Assembly (NCBI RefSeq): GCF_002368415.1
Contig: NZ_AP018290.1
Coordinates: forward strand, 6,647,614 to 6,711,613
Source of the DNA: Calothrix sp. NIES-4105
GTDB lineage: Bacteria; Cyanobacteriota; Cyanobacteriia; Cyanobacteriales; Nostocaceae
Direction of reading: 5' to 3'
DNA length: 64,000 nucleotides
The position numbers and the translations under genes are program-made. This document shows positions 1 through 9,534 of the stretch, piece by piece. The number at the start of each line of letters is the position of its first letter. The stretch's first letter is position 1. The notes beneath the pieces were generated by a model. It worked only from the letters and a program-made list of their open reading frames with translations, did not search any database and was not told where the DNA came from.

Positions 1-279
1 GAAGCAATTAAAAACTTTACCCAAGCAATTCGTCTTAACCCTCTTTATATAGAAGCATATAAATATAGAGGGCTTGTTTGTTCACAACTTGGCTTAGAAC
101 TGCGCGCGACAGCCGACTTAACAAAAGCAATCGAACTCGAAAGGCGCCTGCACGGTAAATATAGCAAACCGCCGGCGCCGCCACCAAACTATAAATACTC
201 ATACTACCGTAAGCCCAAACCCTTTGGTGAAAGGGTGTGTCAAGCTTTGAAGAACTTATTTAGATTAAAGCGACGTTAA
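1..279 (+). CDS. TPR-repeat protein, C-terminal end (partial)
   Basis: An open frame enters from the left edge and ends at TAA (277-279). Its first residues (EAIKNFTQAIRLNP, then a second helix pair ending in KAIELE) have the spacing and Ala/Pro pattern of tetratricopeptide repeats, which form helical scaffolds for protein-protein contacts. The tail is Pro/Tyr/Lys-rich and basic, ending in an LKRR-like stretch. Only about 92 residues are visible, so neither the full architecture nor the function can be judged. The TPR call is reasonable, but any partner is unknown. Two GGCGCC sites lie in this short piece. Confidence 0.6.
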   Translation, partial: EAIKNFTQAIRLNPLYIEAYKYRGLVCSQLGLELRATADLTKAIELERRLHGKYSKPPAPPPNYKYSYYRKPKPFGERVCQALKNLFRLKRR

Positions 280-900
280 TAAAAGTTTATATAATTAATA
301 AGTAATTACTCTCATATATATAAAGGTAGTTGGCAAAACTTTGCAGAAAGTAAACAGCAATCACAATTGGTAAATAAGTGAGATTTTCTTAGAAAGTAGT
401 GCTAACTTAAAAACATGGCACAGAGAAGTTCAAGTTTCAATCAAGTTTCAATAAACAAAAAGCTAGATGTTAGAGCTAGTGCCACCCGCTTTAATATCGC
501 CGCAATCACTGTTCTATAGTCGCATCCTTCAATAAATGTGTTTTCGCCTTGAGTTTCATTTCATTGTTTTTGGAGGTTACTGAACGCACAGCCAAAAATG
601 CCTGCCTAGCTGTAAATAACGGATGCACAGCACTATACGAAACAAATTGCGATGTACAGTCCACACTAGTTAAGTAATTCCTCTGCTAATTTTAAACTCT
701 TACAAATTCCATCAATATATAGTAAACCGCTGTAAGCTACTGATAAAATTCGGTCGTAGCATACAGCGGTTAACTCTATTTAGTGCTGAGTCGAAAGTGC
801 TGAGTGCTGAGTTTAGTTAAAAGTTAAGAGGCGCGGAGTTAGGAGTTAGGAGTTAGGAGTAAATCTTAAACACTCAGCACTCAGTACTCAGCACTCAACA
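280..900. other. Intergenic region with heptamer-type repeats near its right end
   Basis: I see no convincing gene in this stretch between a TPR gene end and the 3' end of a PEP-CTERM gene. It is AT-rich to about 780. Direct GTGCTGA heptamers then appear near 795-815, an iterated GAGTTAG run near 836-858, and ACTCAGC-type heptamers on the opposite sense from about 868. The two opposed heptamer blocks could pair as a hairpin. This matches the short tandemly repeated repetitive sequences known from heterocystous cyanobacteria. Confidence 0.6.
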
Positions 901-917
901 CTACTCAGCACGAGCGC
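795..917. repeat. Short tandem heptamer repeats (STRR-like), opposed blocks
   Basis: GTGCTGA/TGCTGAG heptamers on the left are mirrored by CTCAGCA/CTCAGTA heptamers on the right. The right block runs through the 3' end of the adjacent minus-strand gene, so its last codons and stop are made of repeat sequence. Such degenerate heptamer arrays are a known feature of filamentous cyanobacterial genomes. No function is evident. Confidence 0.7.
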
Positions 918-1668
918 ACTTTTTACTTCTTAACACGGCGCCCACAACAAGCAGCGAACCCAAAACAACAGACGGCTCAGGAATTTTGCGGCTACCAGTA
1001 TTCGATTTAGAACTTAATACAAACGCACGTTCTACAGGATCGCTGCTTCTCGACCAGTTTTTTGTATCTCCTTGGTAAACACTCATACCATTAGTTCCAA
1101 AACCTTTATCTGTAGTTTCCCAGTAAATATCATCGCGCTCAAAGTTACTAGAAAGTTGCAAACCTAGCCAATAGATAGTATTCGCTGCTATATTTACTGG
1201 CTTTTCAAAATCAAACGAGTAGCTGTACTCGTTATAATAATTAAACAGCGAACGATTTGTAGCTTGTTTGAGTACATTAGTCCCAATACCCGAAGCAAAA
1301 GCTTGTGTGTCAGGTTGACCACCGATATCTTGAAATAGAAAATATTTAGCAGTGCCATCCCATTTAGACCCAGGCGCCTCAACAGTCCAAAACTTAAGAT
1401 GATCTAACCAACTGTCTTGACTCACTACAAAATCTTCTGCTTGTATCCATAAAGTAGCTTCTCTTCCAGCAGTTAAACTAGGCGCCCCATTATCAAACAA
1501 TACTTGTGACTGTGTAGATGATAGTGCATTCGTCAAATCTTGGTTAACCTTAGTTGCGTCAAATATACCTTGAGTGGCACTTACCCTTCCTGCTTGCAAT
1601 GCTAATGCAGCGAATAACACTCTAATAAAAACTGGGAACAACCTATGCGAAATTTGAAGCCGAGCCAT
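901..1668 (-). CDS. PEP-CTERM sorting-domain protein, exported
   Basis: This 255-residue protein starts with a basic, hydrophobic signal peptide (roughly residues 1-32, ending near VSA). It ends with the PEP-CTERM signature: the KIPEPS motif about 25 residues from the end, a hydrophobic helix (VVLGSLLVVGAVL) and a basic tail. PEP-CTERM proteins are exported and then processed by exosortase-type enzymes, often with a role in cell-surface or extracellular polymer biology. The middle, rich in Asn, Ser and Trp, resembles extracellular beta-sandwich proteins, but I recognise no named domain. The last residues (CARAE) and the stop lie in STRR-like repeat DNA. No exosortase gene is in the window. 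The start is followed by an obvious signal peptide and is well supported. Confidence 0.85.
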   Translation of the reverse strand: MARLQISHRLFPVFIRVLFAALALQAGRVSATQGIFDATKVNQDLTNALSSTQSQVLFDNGAPSLTAGREATLWIQAEDFVVSQDSWLDHLKFWTVEAPGSKWDGTAKYFLFQDIGGQPDTQAFASGIGTNVLKQATNRSLFNYYNEYSYSFDFEKPVNIAANTIYWLGLQLSSNFERDDIYWETTDKGFGTNGMSVYQGDTKNWSRSSDPVERAFVLSSKSNTGSRKIPEPSVVLGSLLVVGAVLRSKKCARAE

Positions 1669-2043
1669 TTACTTTCTCCTGAAACCAGGTAATTGTATTG
1701 ATAGATGCACCCGGTAGCAGTCTGTTTTAAGCATTCTTTTGTGGTAGACACACTTGATTACCACCACTTAATAAATACATAATTTTGCGTATAAATACAT
1801 AACGTATAAGCAAATTATAAACTATATTTTTTTACCATAAGCATTTCTTCTAATTATTCCTCAACACTCAGCACTCAGTACTCAGTACTCAGCACGAGCG
1901 CACGAGCGCACTCAACACTCATCACTCACCACTCTCCACTCAGCACGAGCGCACGAGCGCACGAGCGCACTCATTACTCTCCCCTTGCCTTCAAAGGCTA
2001 GATTGCGTCACAATAAAAATAAAAGTTGTAATTTGTCTTAACA
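1669..2043. other. Divergent intergenic region with STRR heptamers (1861-1976)
   Basis: This spacer separates the minus-strand PEP-CTERM gene from the plus-strand hydroxylase, so it must hold both promoters. The left half is AT-rich. From about 1861 to 1976 it is an array of ACTCAGC/ACTCAGT heptamers interrupted by iterated CACGAG/CGCACGAG units, the same repeat family as at 795-917. A conventional sigma-70 promoter for either gene could not be assigned with confidence. Confidence 0.65.
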
Positions 2044-3303
2044 ATGGCGCAAGTACAAATCTCTCAAACCCTTGAAAATCTTCAAATTACGACGAACCCT
2101 AACGGTTATGACTACGACTTGGTAATCGTTGGTGGTGGAATTGTCGGTTTAACCCTAGCAAGCGCACTTAAAAATTCGGGGTTAAATATTTTATTAATCG
2201 AAGCTCGTGTAGAATCAGCAGCAGTAATGAAAGGACAAGCGTATGCAGTACATATGCTGTCGGCTTTGATTTACGAGGGAATCGGGGTTTGGAATAAGAT
2301 TCTGCCTAATATAGAGACATATCGACGGGTACGTTTATCTGATGGTGATTATCCAGGTGTAGTGGAATTTAGCACGGCGGATATAAATAAAGATGATTTA
2401 GGATATGTAGCAGAACACCAAGCACTACTATATCCATTACAGGAATTTGTAAAAACTTGTCCGAACGTCACAGTACTTTGTCCAGCATCCGTATTAGAAA
2501 CCGAATATTTAGTTGATGCTGCTGTCACAACTATTCAAGTCGCTTCAGAAATAAAAACGATTCGTAGCAAATTGCTAGTAGCAGCAGATGGTTCGCGTTC
2601 GCGCGTTCGTGAAGCTGCTGGCATTACAACTCGTGGTTGGAAATATTGGCAGTCGTGTATTGTTGCATTTGTCAAACCTGAAAAATCGCACAATCAAACT
2701 GCATACGAAAAATTTCAACAAAGTGGACCATTTGCGATATTACCATTACCAGGAAACCGTTGCCGAATAGTTTGGACGGCGCCGCACTCTGAAGCGAAAG
2801 CATTGTGTGCGCTCAACGACGAGCAATTTTTAGCTGAGTTACAAGCACGCTACGGCGACCACATGGGTAAACTAGAGTTACTAGGTGAACGTTTTGTCTT
2901 CCAGGTGCAGTTAATGCAAAGCGATAAATACGTCAAAAACCGTTTAGCATTAATTGGTGACGCTGCACACAACTGTCACCCAGTCGGAGGACAAGGTTTA
3001 AATTTAGGCATTCGTGATGTCGCAGCATTAGCACAAGTCATTCAAGAAGCACATGTTGCGGGTAAAGATATCGGTAATATTAAAGTTTTGAAAAAATACG
3101 AACGCTGGCGCCAGATCGAAAATCTAACAATATTAGGTTTCACAGATATATTAGACAGAGTATTCTCAAACAACTTTTTACCTATAGTTATCGTGCGGCG
3201 CCTGGGTTTACTAGCAATGAAATATATACCCTTAATTAAAGTATTGTCCTTAAAACTTATGATAGGACTACTAGGAAGAACCCCCAAAATAGCCCAGCGT
3301 TAA
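2044..3303 (+). CDS. FAD-dependent hydroxylase, UbiH/COQ6 family
   Basis: This 419-residue flavoprotein monooxygenase has the dinucleotide-binding motif VGGGIVGL at residues 29-36, followed by an acidic residue at the end of the second beta strand (LLIEAR). It also has the second FAD motif GDAAHNCHP...GQGLN near residues 304-318. This layout belongs to the aromatic-ring hydroxylases of the UbiH/UbiF/COQ6 group, which hydroxylate quinone precursors using NAD(P)H and oxygen. Cyanobacteria make plastoquinone rather than ubiquinone, so the natural substrate is uncertain, and I leave the symbol empty. A hydrophobic C-terminal segment suggests membrane association. The ATG at 2044 is well placed for the Rossmann fold. 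It is a single gene with repeats on both sides. Confidence 0.85.
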   Translation: MAQVQISQTLENLQITTNPNGYDYDLVIVGGGIVGLTLASALKNSGLNILLIEARVESAAVMKGQAYAVHMLSALIYEGIGVWNKILPNIETYRRVRLSDGDYPGVVEFSTADINKDDLGYVAEHQALLYPLQEFVKTCPNVTVLCPASVLETEYLVDAAVTTIQVASEIKTIRSKLLVAADGSRSRVREAAGITTRGWKYWQSCIVAFVKPEKSHNQTAYEKFQQSGPFAILPLPGNRCRIVWTAPHSEAKALCALNDEQFLAELQARYGDHMGKLELLGERFVFQVQLMQSDKYVKNRLALIGDAAHNCHPVGGQGLNLGIRDVAALAQVIQEAHVAGKDIGNIKVLKKYERWRQIENLTILGFTDILDRVFSNNFLPIVIVRRLGLLAMKYIPLIKVLSLKLMIGLLGRTPKIAQR

Positions 3304-3640
3304 CCCTCTATAATCCCCCCTAGTCCCCCTCCAGAGCGTTCTTGTTGGGGGAATTTTAATTAAATATTACCTATACCAGGTAAAGAAACCAAATTTGTAA
3401 TGGAAATTGCATTGTAGAGACGCGATTAATCGCGTCTCTACAAACGGCGCCTTTAAACAATCTCAATATTAAAAAGTTTAAAAGCCATGATGATAATAAG
3501 TCTCTTGTTGGGAACACTAGAAGCATGAAAAGTTATTTAAACTGACGAGTCGGGTACATAATGGCTCTCTGTGATTCTAATTTCAGGGTACCGTATGCGA
3601 GAAAACGCCAAAAATCTCAATAAACTCGGCGCCAGTATAT
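3304..3640. other. Intergenic spacer with terminator-like hairpin and REP palindrome
   Basis: After the hydroxylase stop there is a C-rich/G-rich hairpin (TCCCCC near 3324 pairing with GGGGGA near 3347) followed by a T/A-rich stretch, compatible with a terminator. The REP-type palindrome lies at 3412-3443. The rest, up to the histidine kinase start, shows no gene. Confidence 0.55.
3412..3443. repeat. REP-type palindrome (32-nt perfect inverted repeat)
   Basis: This is a perfect palindrome with arms TTGTAGAGACGCGATT and AATCGCGTCTCTACAA. The same sequence is the core of the eight-copy array at 50306-51173 next to a RAYT transposase gene. Variants with compensatory changes occur at 12254, 30320 and 36062. 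It is probably a dispersed REP element mobilised by that transposase family. Confidence 0.85.
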
Positions 3641-5920
3641 TTGAATTACGGGGTAATGGTAGTGCAAAAAGTATCTAAAAAAGCACCTTTACGTCTGCTT
3701 CTAGTCATGAGTTTTGTTTTACAAGTTTTTGCTGTTGTAGGATTGGTTGGGTATTTCTCATTTATTCGAGGACAAAAAGCAGTCAACAATCTTGCTAATC
3801 AATTAATGGACAAAACAAGTCAGCAAGTTGATATACATTTAGATAACTACTTGGCATTGCCCTTGCAAATTGCTCAGATGAATCTTAATGCCATTGCGAC
3901 TGGAAACTTGGACATCAATAACCGAACAAAGAGCGAACGTTACTTTTGGCAACAAGCTCAAGCTTTTAAAAATATTACTTATGTTGGTTATAGCCTAAAG
4001 GATGGTACAGAGGTAGGCGCCGGACGTTGGATAAAGGGTTTAGATGTTGTAATCTACGAAAATCTAAAAGGTTTGGGTAAAGCATCTGATTACGCTACCG
4101 ACGTACAAGGTAATCGTAAAGAACGCTTGCAAAGTTATGACTATGACCCACTTTCTGAATCTTGGTATCAAGAAGCTATCAAGGCGGGTAAGCTAATTTG
4201 GAATCGAATATATGTAGCCCAAAATACTAGTATTGAAGTTACTCAAGCCGCAAAAAAGCTAAAAACGCATAATGTTACCGTTGATAACTCACTAAAATAC
4301 TATGTTGCTGCAGCTGTTGGGTCGCCTTTTTATGATAAAAACGGCAATTTATTGGGTACTGTTGGTGTTGATTTATTACTAAGTGATATTAGTAAATTTC
4401 TTTATAGTTTAAAAGTTAGTCCTAAAGGTCAAGTTTTTATAATGGAGCGCAATGGCCTTTTGGTAGGTACATCTACAACTCACTCGATATTGTATGAGGT
4501 TAATGATAAAGTTGAACGATACAGCGCATTGAAAAGTCCTGACCCACTAATTCGTACAGTTGCTAGTGGATTACAAAAACAGTTTGGTAATTTTAAAAAC
4601 ATTGAATCTGTTAAAAATAGTCAAGAAGTTAATATTACTTACAATGGAGAGCGCTATTTCGTTCGAGTTACACCGTGGCAAGACGAACGTGGGTTGGATT
4701 GGCTAATGGTTGTAACTGTACCTGAATCTGACTTTATGGCAGAAATTAATGCTAATACCCGCACAACTATTTTATTATGCTTGGCGGCATTAGGCATTAC
4801 TGTACTACTAGGAGTATGTATAGCAAGTTCAATTACTAAACCTATTTTACAGTTAGCTCAAGCTACAGAAGCAATTTCCACGGGAAAACTTAATCAAATT
4901 GTCAAAGAAAGCAAAATTTATGAAATAGATATTCTTTCACTTTCCTTCAACCGGATGGCACAACAGTTACGTTCTGCTTTCACTGCCTTAGAAACAACCA
5001 ATCAAAAACTTGAGCAAACAAATGCGGAATTAGAAACGCGCGTTCTTCAAAGAACCAAGGCATTAGAAAATACACTTCATGAATTAAAACAAGCTCAAGC
5101 ACATTTAGTACAAACAGAAAAAATGTCGGCATTAGGACAAATGGTTGCTGGTGTCGCTCATGAAATAAATAATCCTGTTAACTTTATTTCGGGCAATTTA
5201 ACTTATGTTAATACCTATACGCAAGATTTATTAAAACTTATTCAAGTTTATCAAAAAACTTTACCATTCCCACCCGATGATGTTCAGAGTGTCATTGATG
5301 AGATTGAATTAGAGTTTATTCAAGAAGATTTAAATAAGATTCTGACTTCAATGCAAATAGGCGCCAAACGAATAACTGAAATTGTGCTTTCATTGCGTAA
5401 TTTTTCCCGTTTGGACGAAGCAGATTTTAAAGAAGGAGATATTCATGAAGGCATTGATAATACCTTAATGATATTACAAAATCGCCTGAAAATGCAGCCT
5501 CATCGTCCAGAAATTCAAATAATTAAACAATACGCTAAACTTCCATTAGTTAAATGCTACGCTGGGCAACTAAACCAAGTGTTCATGAATTTATTATCTA
5601 ATGCAATCGATGCTTTAGAAGAATCTTATGCCCAACATAAAACGCAAAACCCCACAATTACAATTTCTACTCACATAACAGTAGATAATATGGTTTCTAT
5701 TTATATAATCGATAATGGTAAGGGTATCGACGAAAATATTAAAAACAAACTATTTGACCCATTTTTTACTACTAAACCTGTAGGTAAGGGTACAGGTTTA
5801 GGTTTATCTATCAGTTATCAAATTGTCGTTGAAAAACACTGTGGTCGTTTGTGGTGTGATTCCATACCAGGTCAAGGAACCAAATTTGTAATCGAAATCC
5901 CTATAATTACCACGAAATAA
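3641..5920 (+). CDS. Membrane sensor histidine kinase (Cache-HAMP-HK), orphan
   Basis: This 759-residue sensor has one N-terminal transmembrane helix (about 17-38), a large extracytoplasmic Cache-like region (about 45-370) and a second helix near 374-397. A HAMP domain, a coiled coil (about 440-495) and a kinase core follow. The phosphoacceptor motif is AHEINNP (His about 507). The ATPase motifs are NAIDAL (about 653), DNGKGI (about 690) and GTGLGLSIS (about 719). All key residues look intact, so it should autophosphorylate and pass phosphate to a response regulator. No regulator gene is adjacent. The frame opens with TTG at 3641; the ATG at 3656 (MVVQKV...) is an equally good or better start. 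Its 3' end abuts the convergent slipin gene with no spacer. The kinase core closely resembles those at 9535 and 57291. Confidence 0.9.
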   Translation: MNYGVMVVQKVSKKAPLRLLLVMSFVLQVFAVVGLVGYFSFIRGQKAVNNLANQLMDKTSQQVDIHLDNYLALPLQIAQMNLNAIATGNLDINNRTKSERYFWQQAQAFKNITYVGYSLKDGTEVGAGRWIKGLDVVIYENLKGLGKASDYATDVQGNRKERLQSYDYDPLSESWYQEAIKAGKLIWNRIYVAQNTSIEVTQAAKKLKTHNVTVDNSLKYYVAAAVGSPFYDKNGNLLGTVGVDLLLSDISKFLYSLKVSPKGQVFIMERNGLLVGTSTTHSILYEVNDKVERYSALKSPDPLIRTVASGLQKQFGNFKNIESVKNSQEVNITYNGERYFVRVTPWQDERGLDWLMVVTVPESDFMAEINANTRTTILLCLAALGITVLLGVCIASSITKPILQLAQATEAISTGKLNQIVKESKIYEIDILSLSFNRMAQQLRSAFTALETTNQKLEQTNAELETRVLQRTKALENTLHELKQAQAHLVQTEKMSALGQMVAGVAHEINNPVNFISGNLTYVNTYTQDLLKLIQVYQKTLPFPPDDVQSVIDEIELEFIQEDLNKILTSMQIGAKRITEIVLSLRNFSRLDEADFKEGDIHEGIDNTLMILQNRLKMQPHRPEIQIIKQYAKLPLVKCYAGQLNQVFMNLLSNAIDALEESYAQHKTQNPTITISTHITVDNMVSIYIIDNGKGIDENIKNKLFDPFFTTKPVGKGTGLGLSISYQIVVEKHCGRLWCDSIPGQGTKFVIEIPIITTK

Positions 5921-6697
5921 TTATTTTACCTGTTGCTGCTCAATATGCGGCGCCTCAGATAATTTTCTTGCCATATTCAGAAAATCTGAAGGCAACATAA
6001 CTACTGTAGTCGTATTATTCTCGGCGCCAACTTCTGTTAACATTTGTAAACGTCGTAACTCTAAGGCAGCAGGATTCTCAGCAATTAATTTTGAGGCTTC
6101 AGCTAATTTGATCGAAGCTTCTTGCTCTGCTGCTGCTTTAATTATCCGCGCGCGTTTTTCACGAATAGCTTCAGCTTCCTTTGCCATCGCGCGTTGCATT
6201 GAAGTTGGTATTTCCACATCTTTCATCTCCACGCGCTCGATAACAATACCCCACGGTTCGGTAATCTCATCGACTATTTCTTGAACTTTGATGTTTATTT
6301 TGTCGCGGTTTTGTAACACATCGTCCAAAATATTCTGCCCAACAACGTTGCGTAAAGTTGTAAGTGCAGCTTGGTATACAGCAGCTTGATAATCTTCTAC
6401 TTTGTTAATTGCTTTCGATGGATCGAGGATGCGGTAGAAAAGAACAGCATTGACACGAATCGTAACACTATCTGCGGTTACTGTTTCTTGCGGCTCAATA
6501 TTTACTGTTTTTGTACGAATATCAACCTGTGCCTTTTGGTCAATAAAAGGTAATATCCAATACATGCCTGGACCTCTAACTCCGTTAGTTCTACCTAAAC
6601 GAAAAATCACTCCACGTTGGTATTCTCTATCTAACTTGAGTCCAGATAGAGACAGGATTATTAAGAAAGTGAAAAATGTACCTATAAGAGTTCCCAT
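5921..6697 (-). CDS. Slipin/stomatin-like SPFH (band 7) protein
   Basis: This 258-residue protein has an N-terminal hydrophobic anchor (residues 4-20). An SPFH/band 7 domain follows (RGVIFRLGR, GPGMYWILPFID, ETVTADSVTIRVNAV). Next comes an Ala/Glu-rich coiled coil (AMAKEAEAIREKRARIIKAA) of the kind that lets stomatins and prohibitins assemble into membrane-bound rings. Length and motifs fit bacterial slipins, often linked to membrane microdomains and protease control. No NfeD partner, which commonly accompanies slipins, is adjacent. Its stop codon is directly next to that of the convergent histidine kinase gene. Confidence 0.88.
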   Translation of the reverse strand: MGTLIGTFFTFLIILSLSGLKLDREYQRGVIFRLGRTNGVRGPGMYWILPFIDQKAQVDIRTKTVNIEPQETVTADSVTIRVNAVLFYRILDPSKAINKVEDYQAAVYQAALTTLRNVVGQNILDDVLQNRDKINIKVQEIVDEITEPWGIVIERVEMKDVEIPTSMQRAMAKEAEAIREKRARIIKAAAEQEASIKLAEASKLIAENPAALELRRLQMLTEVGAENNTTTVVMLPSDFLNMARKLSEAPHIEQQQVK

Positions 6698-6980
6698 AGA
6701 TGCTTATACAATATATCTATAGCTTTATTTTATACTAAATTTTTTGAATGGTTATAATATCATTTCATAACAAATTAATAAAGATAATTTGTCAACTGAT
6801 CCCCAAATTGCGCGGTAGATTGTAAACTGTTTAGGAGTCACTCGGATGTAACTTCAAGGAGGCGCCGATGCCAAATGTTAAATTTAGATTTAGATTTAAA
6901 TTTGAATTAACAACTAATCGTTCCTTCTTGGCTCCAGTGATACTATTGCATTCAATAAACGTCACTTTCAGCGGGTTGAA

Positions 6981-9242
6981 ATGCTGAAGAAGCTACAAAA
7001 AAAGCAAATTTCTCTGATTGCGGGTGCTGGGTTGTGTGCCTTTCTAGCTGGAGCCTTGGTTTCAGCCCCTGAGATTGGCAAAAACTTTGGTAATTTATTC
7101 AAATCTGGTAGGGACAAACCTGAACTCCTAACAGAAGAAACCAAAGCTAAATCAGCCGTACTGCCATTGGTTGTACAATCCCCGCAAGAACGGACGGCGA
7201 AACTTGAGGCTATTGCCAAAGGTTCAGAGTCTATTGACCGCAATCGTGCGCGTTACCTTTTAGCAAACGATTTGATTGATCTTAAAGATGCGAAAAATGC
7301 GCTAAAACAGCTAGAAGGGCTTGAAAATGACTACACGCAACTGGCGCCTTATGTCATTCTCAGACAAGCACAAGCGCACGAAATGTTAGGAGAAGATGGC
7401 AAAGCGTCAGATTTACGGCAAAAAGTAATCAAAGATTATCCAACGCACGCTGCCACAGCCAAAGCGCTTTATTTGATTAGCACTAAAGAATACCAAGATA
7501 AAGCAATTGCTCAATTTCCGTCACACCCCCTAACTTGGGAAATCGCCAAGAAGCGCTTGAGTGAAAATCCTAACCAACCTCAATTGATACTCTTATTGGC
7601 GAAATATTCGTTCGACCAACCTGGTATTACTGAAGTGTTGAACAAACTTGAAGGTGACCCAACCCTCAAACCAGAGGATTATGAAGTTTTAGGAACTGCG
7701 TATTGGGAAAATAAAGAGTTTGGTAAAGCTTCAAGAGCTTACAGCAAGGCACCTCGTACTGCCCGAAATCTTTATCGTACTGGACGCGGTTTGCAAGTTG
7801 GTGGACAGCGCGAACAAGCTGCCTCTTATTATCAAGCCTTAATAAAAGAATTTCCTGAAGCGCGCGAAACAGGAACCGCGCTAATACGAATGGCAGAAAT
7901 CGCATCTAACAAAAAAGATGCGCTACCATACCTTGATGCTGTTATCAGTAAATTCCCAGATAAAGCAGGCGCCGCACTAGTTCAAAAAGCAGATATTCTC
8001 AAATCACTAAACGATGGCAAAGGTGTAGAAGCTGCACGCAAGCTGTTGATTGATAAATTTGGTAATACAGAAGAAGCTGCTGAATACCGCTGGAAAGTTG
8101 CCCTCGACAAAGCCAAAGCTAAAGATTACAAAGCTGCTTGGCAGTGGGCAGAACCAATTGCTACCAACAACCCCGATAGCATTTTGGCGCCACGTGCGAG
8201 TTTCTGGGTAGGTAAATGGGCTTCATTACTCGGTAAACAAAACGAAGCCAAACAAGCATATGAGTACACAGTTAGTAATTTCCCATTCTCATATTACTCT
8301 TGGCGTTCAGCAGGTCTTTTAGGGTTAAACGTCGGAAACTTCAACAATCTTAGACAATTAAACCCAAAAGTAGTAGAACTAGTACGTCCTGTACCTACGG
8401 CAGGGTCAGAAACGTTCAAAGAATTATACCTGTTAGGACAAGACCGTGATGCTTGGTTGCAATGGAATAGCGAATTCCAAAATAAAATGCAGCCAACCAT
8501 AAATGAACAGTTCACCGAAGGTTTAATGCAACTAGCAAGGGGTGAAAATCTCAAAGGTATCGGCACAATTTCAACACTCGAAGACCGTGATGCACCCGAA
8601 GATTTAGCACAATATCAAGCCCTTAAAAAGCAGCTTATTTATTGGCAAGCACGCTACCCCTTTCCTTACATTGACCTCATCGAAAAATGGTCAGCGCAAC
8701 ATAAAGTCAACCCATTGCTCGTAACAGCAGTAATGCGTCAAGAGTCACGGTTTGAGAAAAAAGCTAAATCAACAGCAGGCGCCACCGGGTTAATGCAAGT
8801 AATGCCAGCAACAGCCCAATTTATCGCACCGCAAATCAAACAGGATATCAAAAACATTAAACTTGAAGACCCAGACAATAACATAATGCTAGGAACTTGG
8901 TATTTAGGACATACCCATGACCAATACCAAGAAAACTCACTGTTGGCAATTGCATCTTATAACGCAGGCCCAGGCAACGTTTCCAAATGGCTAACAACCT
9001 TACCAAAAGACGACCCTGACAACTTCGTCGAAAATATCCCCTTCGACGAAACCAAAAACTACGTCCGTCAAGTCTTCGGTAACTACTGGAACTACCTGCG
9101 GTTATATAACCCTGAAACTTCCCAAATAGTATCCAAATACTCTACCGAACATCCCAAACTACCTCACGAAGGTTCACAAGACCAACCCACAGCAACACAA
9201 AAACCTGCTACAGCACAACCCGCTGAAAAACCCAAACAATAG
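6981..9242 (+). CDS. slt: Soluble lytic murein transglycosylase (Slt70-like)
   Basis: This 753-residue exported protein has an N-terminal signal or anchor (residues 10-30) and a long helical superhelix of TPR-like repeats (about 60-540). A C-terminal lysozyme-like SLT domain spans about 560-690. The catalytic Glu lies in MRQESRF (about residue 588), followed by the family motifs GATGLMQVMPATA and ASYNAGPGNV. Such enzymes cleave the MurNAc-GlcNAc bond of peptidoglycan non-hydrolytically, giving 1,6-anhydro ends, for wall turnover in the periplasm. The Pro/Thr/Gln-rich tail after 715 is probably disordered. It is a single gene. The ATG at 6981 directly precedes the basic-hydrophobic signal. Confidence 0.93.
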   Translation: MLKKLQKKQISLIAGAGLCAFLAGALVSAPEIGKNFGNLFKSGRDKPELLTEETKAKSAVLPLVVQSPQERTAKLEAIAKGSESIDRNRARYLLANDLIDLKDAKNALKQLEGLENDYTQLAPYVILRQAQAHEMLGEDGKASDLRQKVIKDYPTHAATAKALYLISTKEYQDKAIAQFPSHPLTWEIAKKRLSENPNQPQLILLLAKYSFDQPGITEVLNKLEGDPTLKPEDYEVLGTAYWENKEFGKASRAYSKAPRTARNLYRTGRGLQVGGQREQAASYYQALIKEFPEARETGTALIRMAEIASNKKDALPYLDAVISKFPDKAGAALVQKADILKSLNDGKGVEAARKLLIDKFGNTEEAAEYRWKVALDKAKAKDYKAAWQWAEPIATNNPDSILAPRASFWVGKWASLLGKQNEAKQAYEYTVSNFPFSYYSWRSAGLLGLNVGNFNNLRQLNPKVVELVRPVPTAGSETFKELYLLGQDRDAWLQWNSEFQNKMQPTINEQFTEGLMQLARGENLKGIGTISTLEDRDAPEDLAQYQALKKQLIYWQARYPFPYIDLIEKWSAQHKVNPLLVTAVMRQESRFEKKAKSTAGATGLMQVMPATAQFIAPQIKQDIKNIKLEDPDNNIMLGTWYLGHTHDQYQENSLLAIASYNAGPGNVSKWLTTLPKDDPDNFVENIPFDETKNYVRQVFGNYWNYLRLYNPETSQIVSKYSTEHPKLPHEGSQDQPTATQKPATAQPAEKPKQ

Positions 9243-9330
9243 TGTCATTCTGAGCGAAGCGAAGAATCTCGATAAGTTTCTACTTCGATGCGAGATGCTT
9301 CACTTTGTTCAGCATGACGTGTAACTAATT
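9243..9330. repeat. Imperfect palindromic intergenic repeat (GTCATTCTGAGCGAAGCG type)
   Basis: Directly after the slt stop lies GTCATTCTGAGCGAAGCG, with an inverted counterpart near 9295-9320 (GATGCTTCACTTTGTTCAG then CATGAC). The structure is a long hairpin. A related, more degenerate copy lies near 46145-46220. This type of repeat is common between genes in many bacteria and may act as a terminator. Confidence 0.6.
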
Positions 9331-9534
9331 GTAAATTCTTTGCTTAAATCAACTAAACGTGTAATGTTTGCTTGATTTAAATAAATATCTAGATTTTCTA
9401 ACTTTCGGCGCCAATCAATAAGTTATTTAGATGGATAAGATAGATAAGAATCTTTTATAAAAGATTTATGAAATTTTTACTTTGCTGTGGGAATCCTATA
9501 AAGGAAGCGATAGTATGCAGCACTAGGTGAAAAT

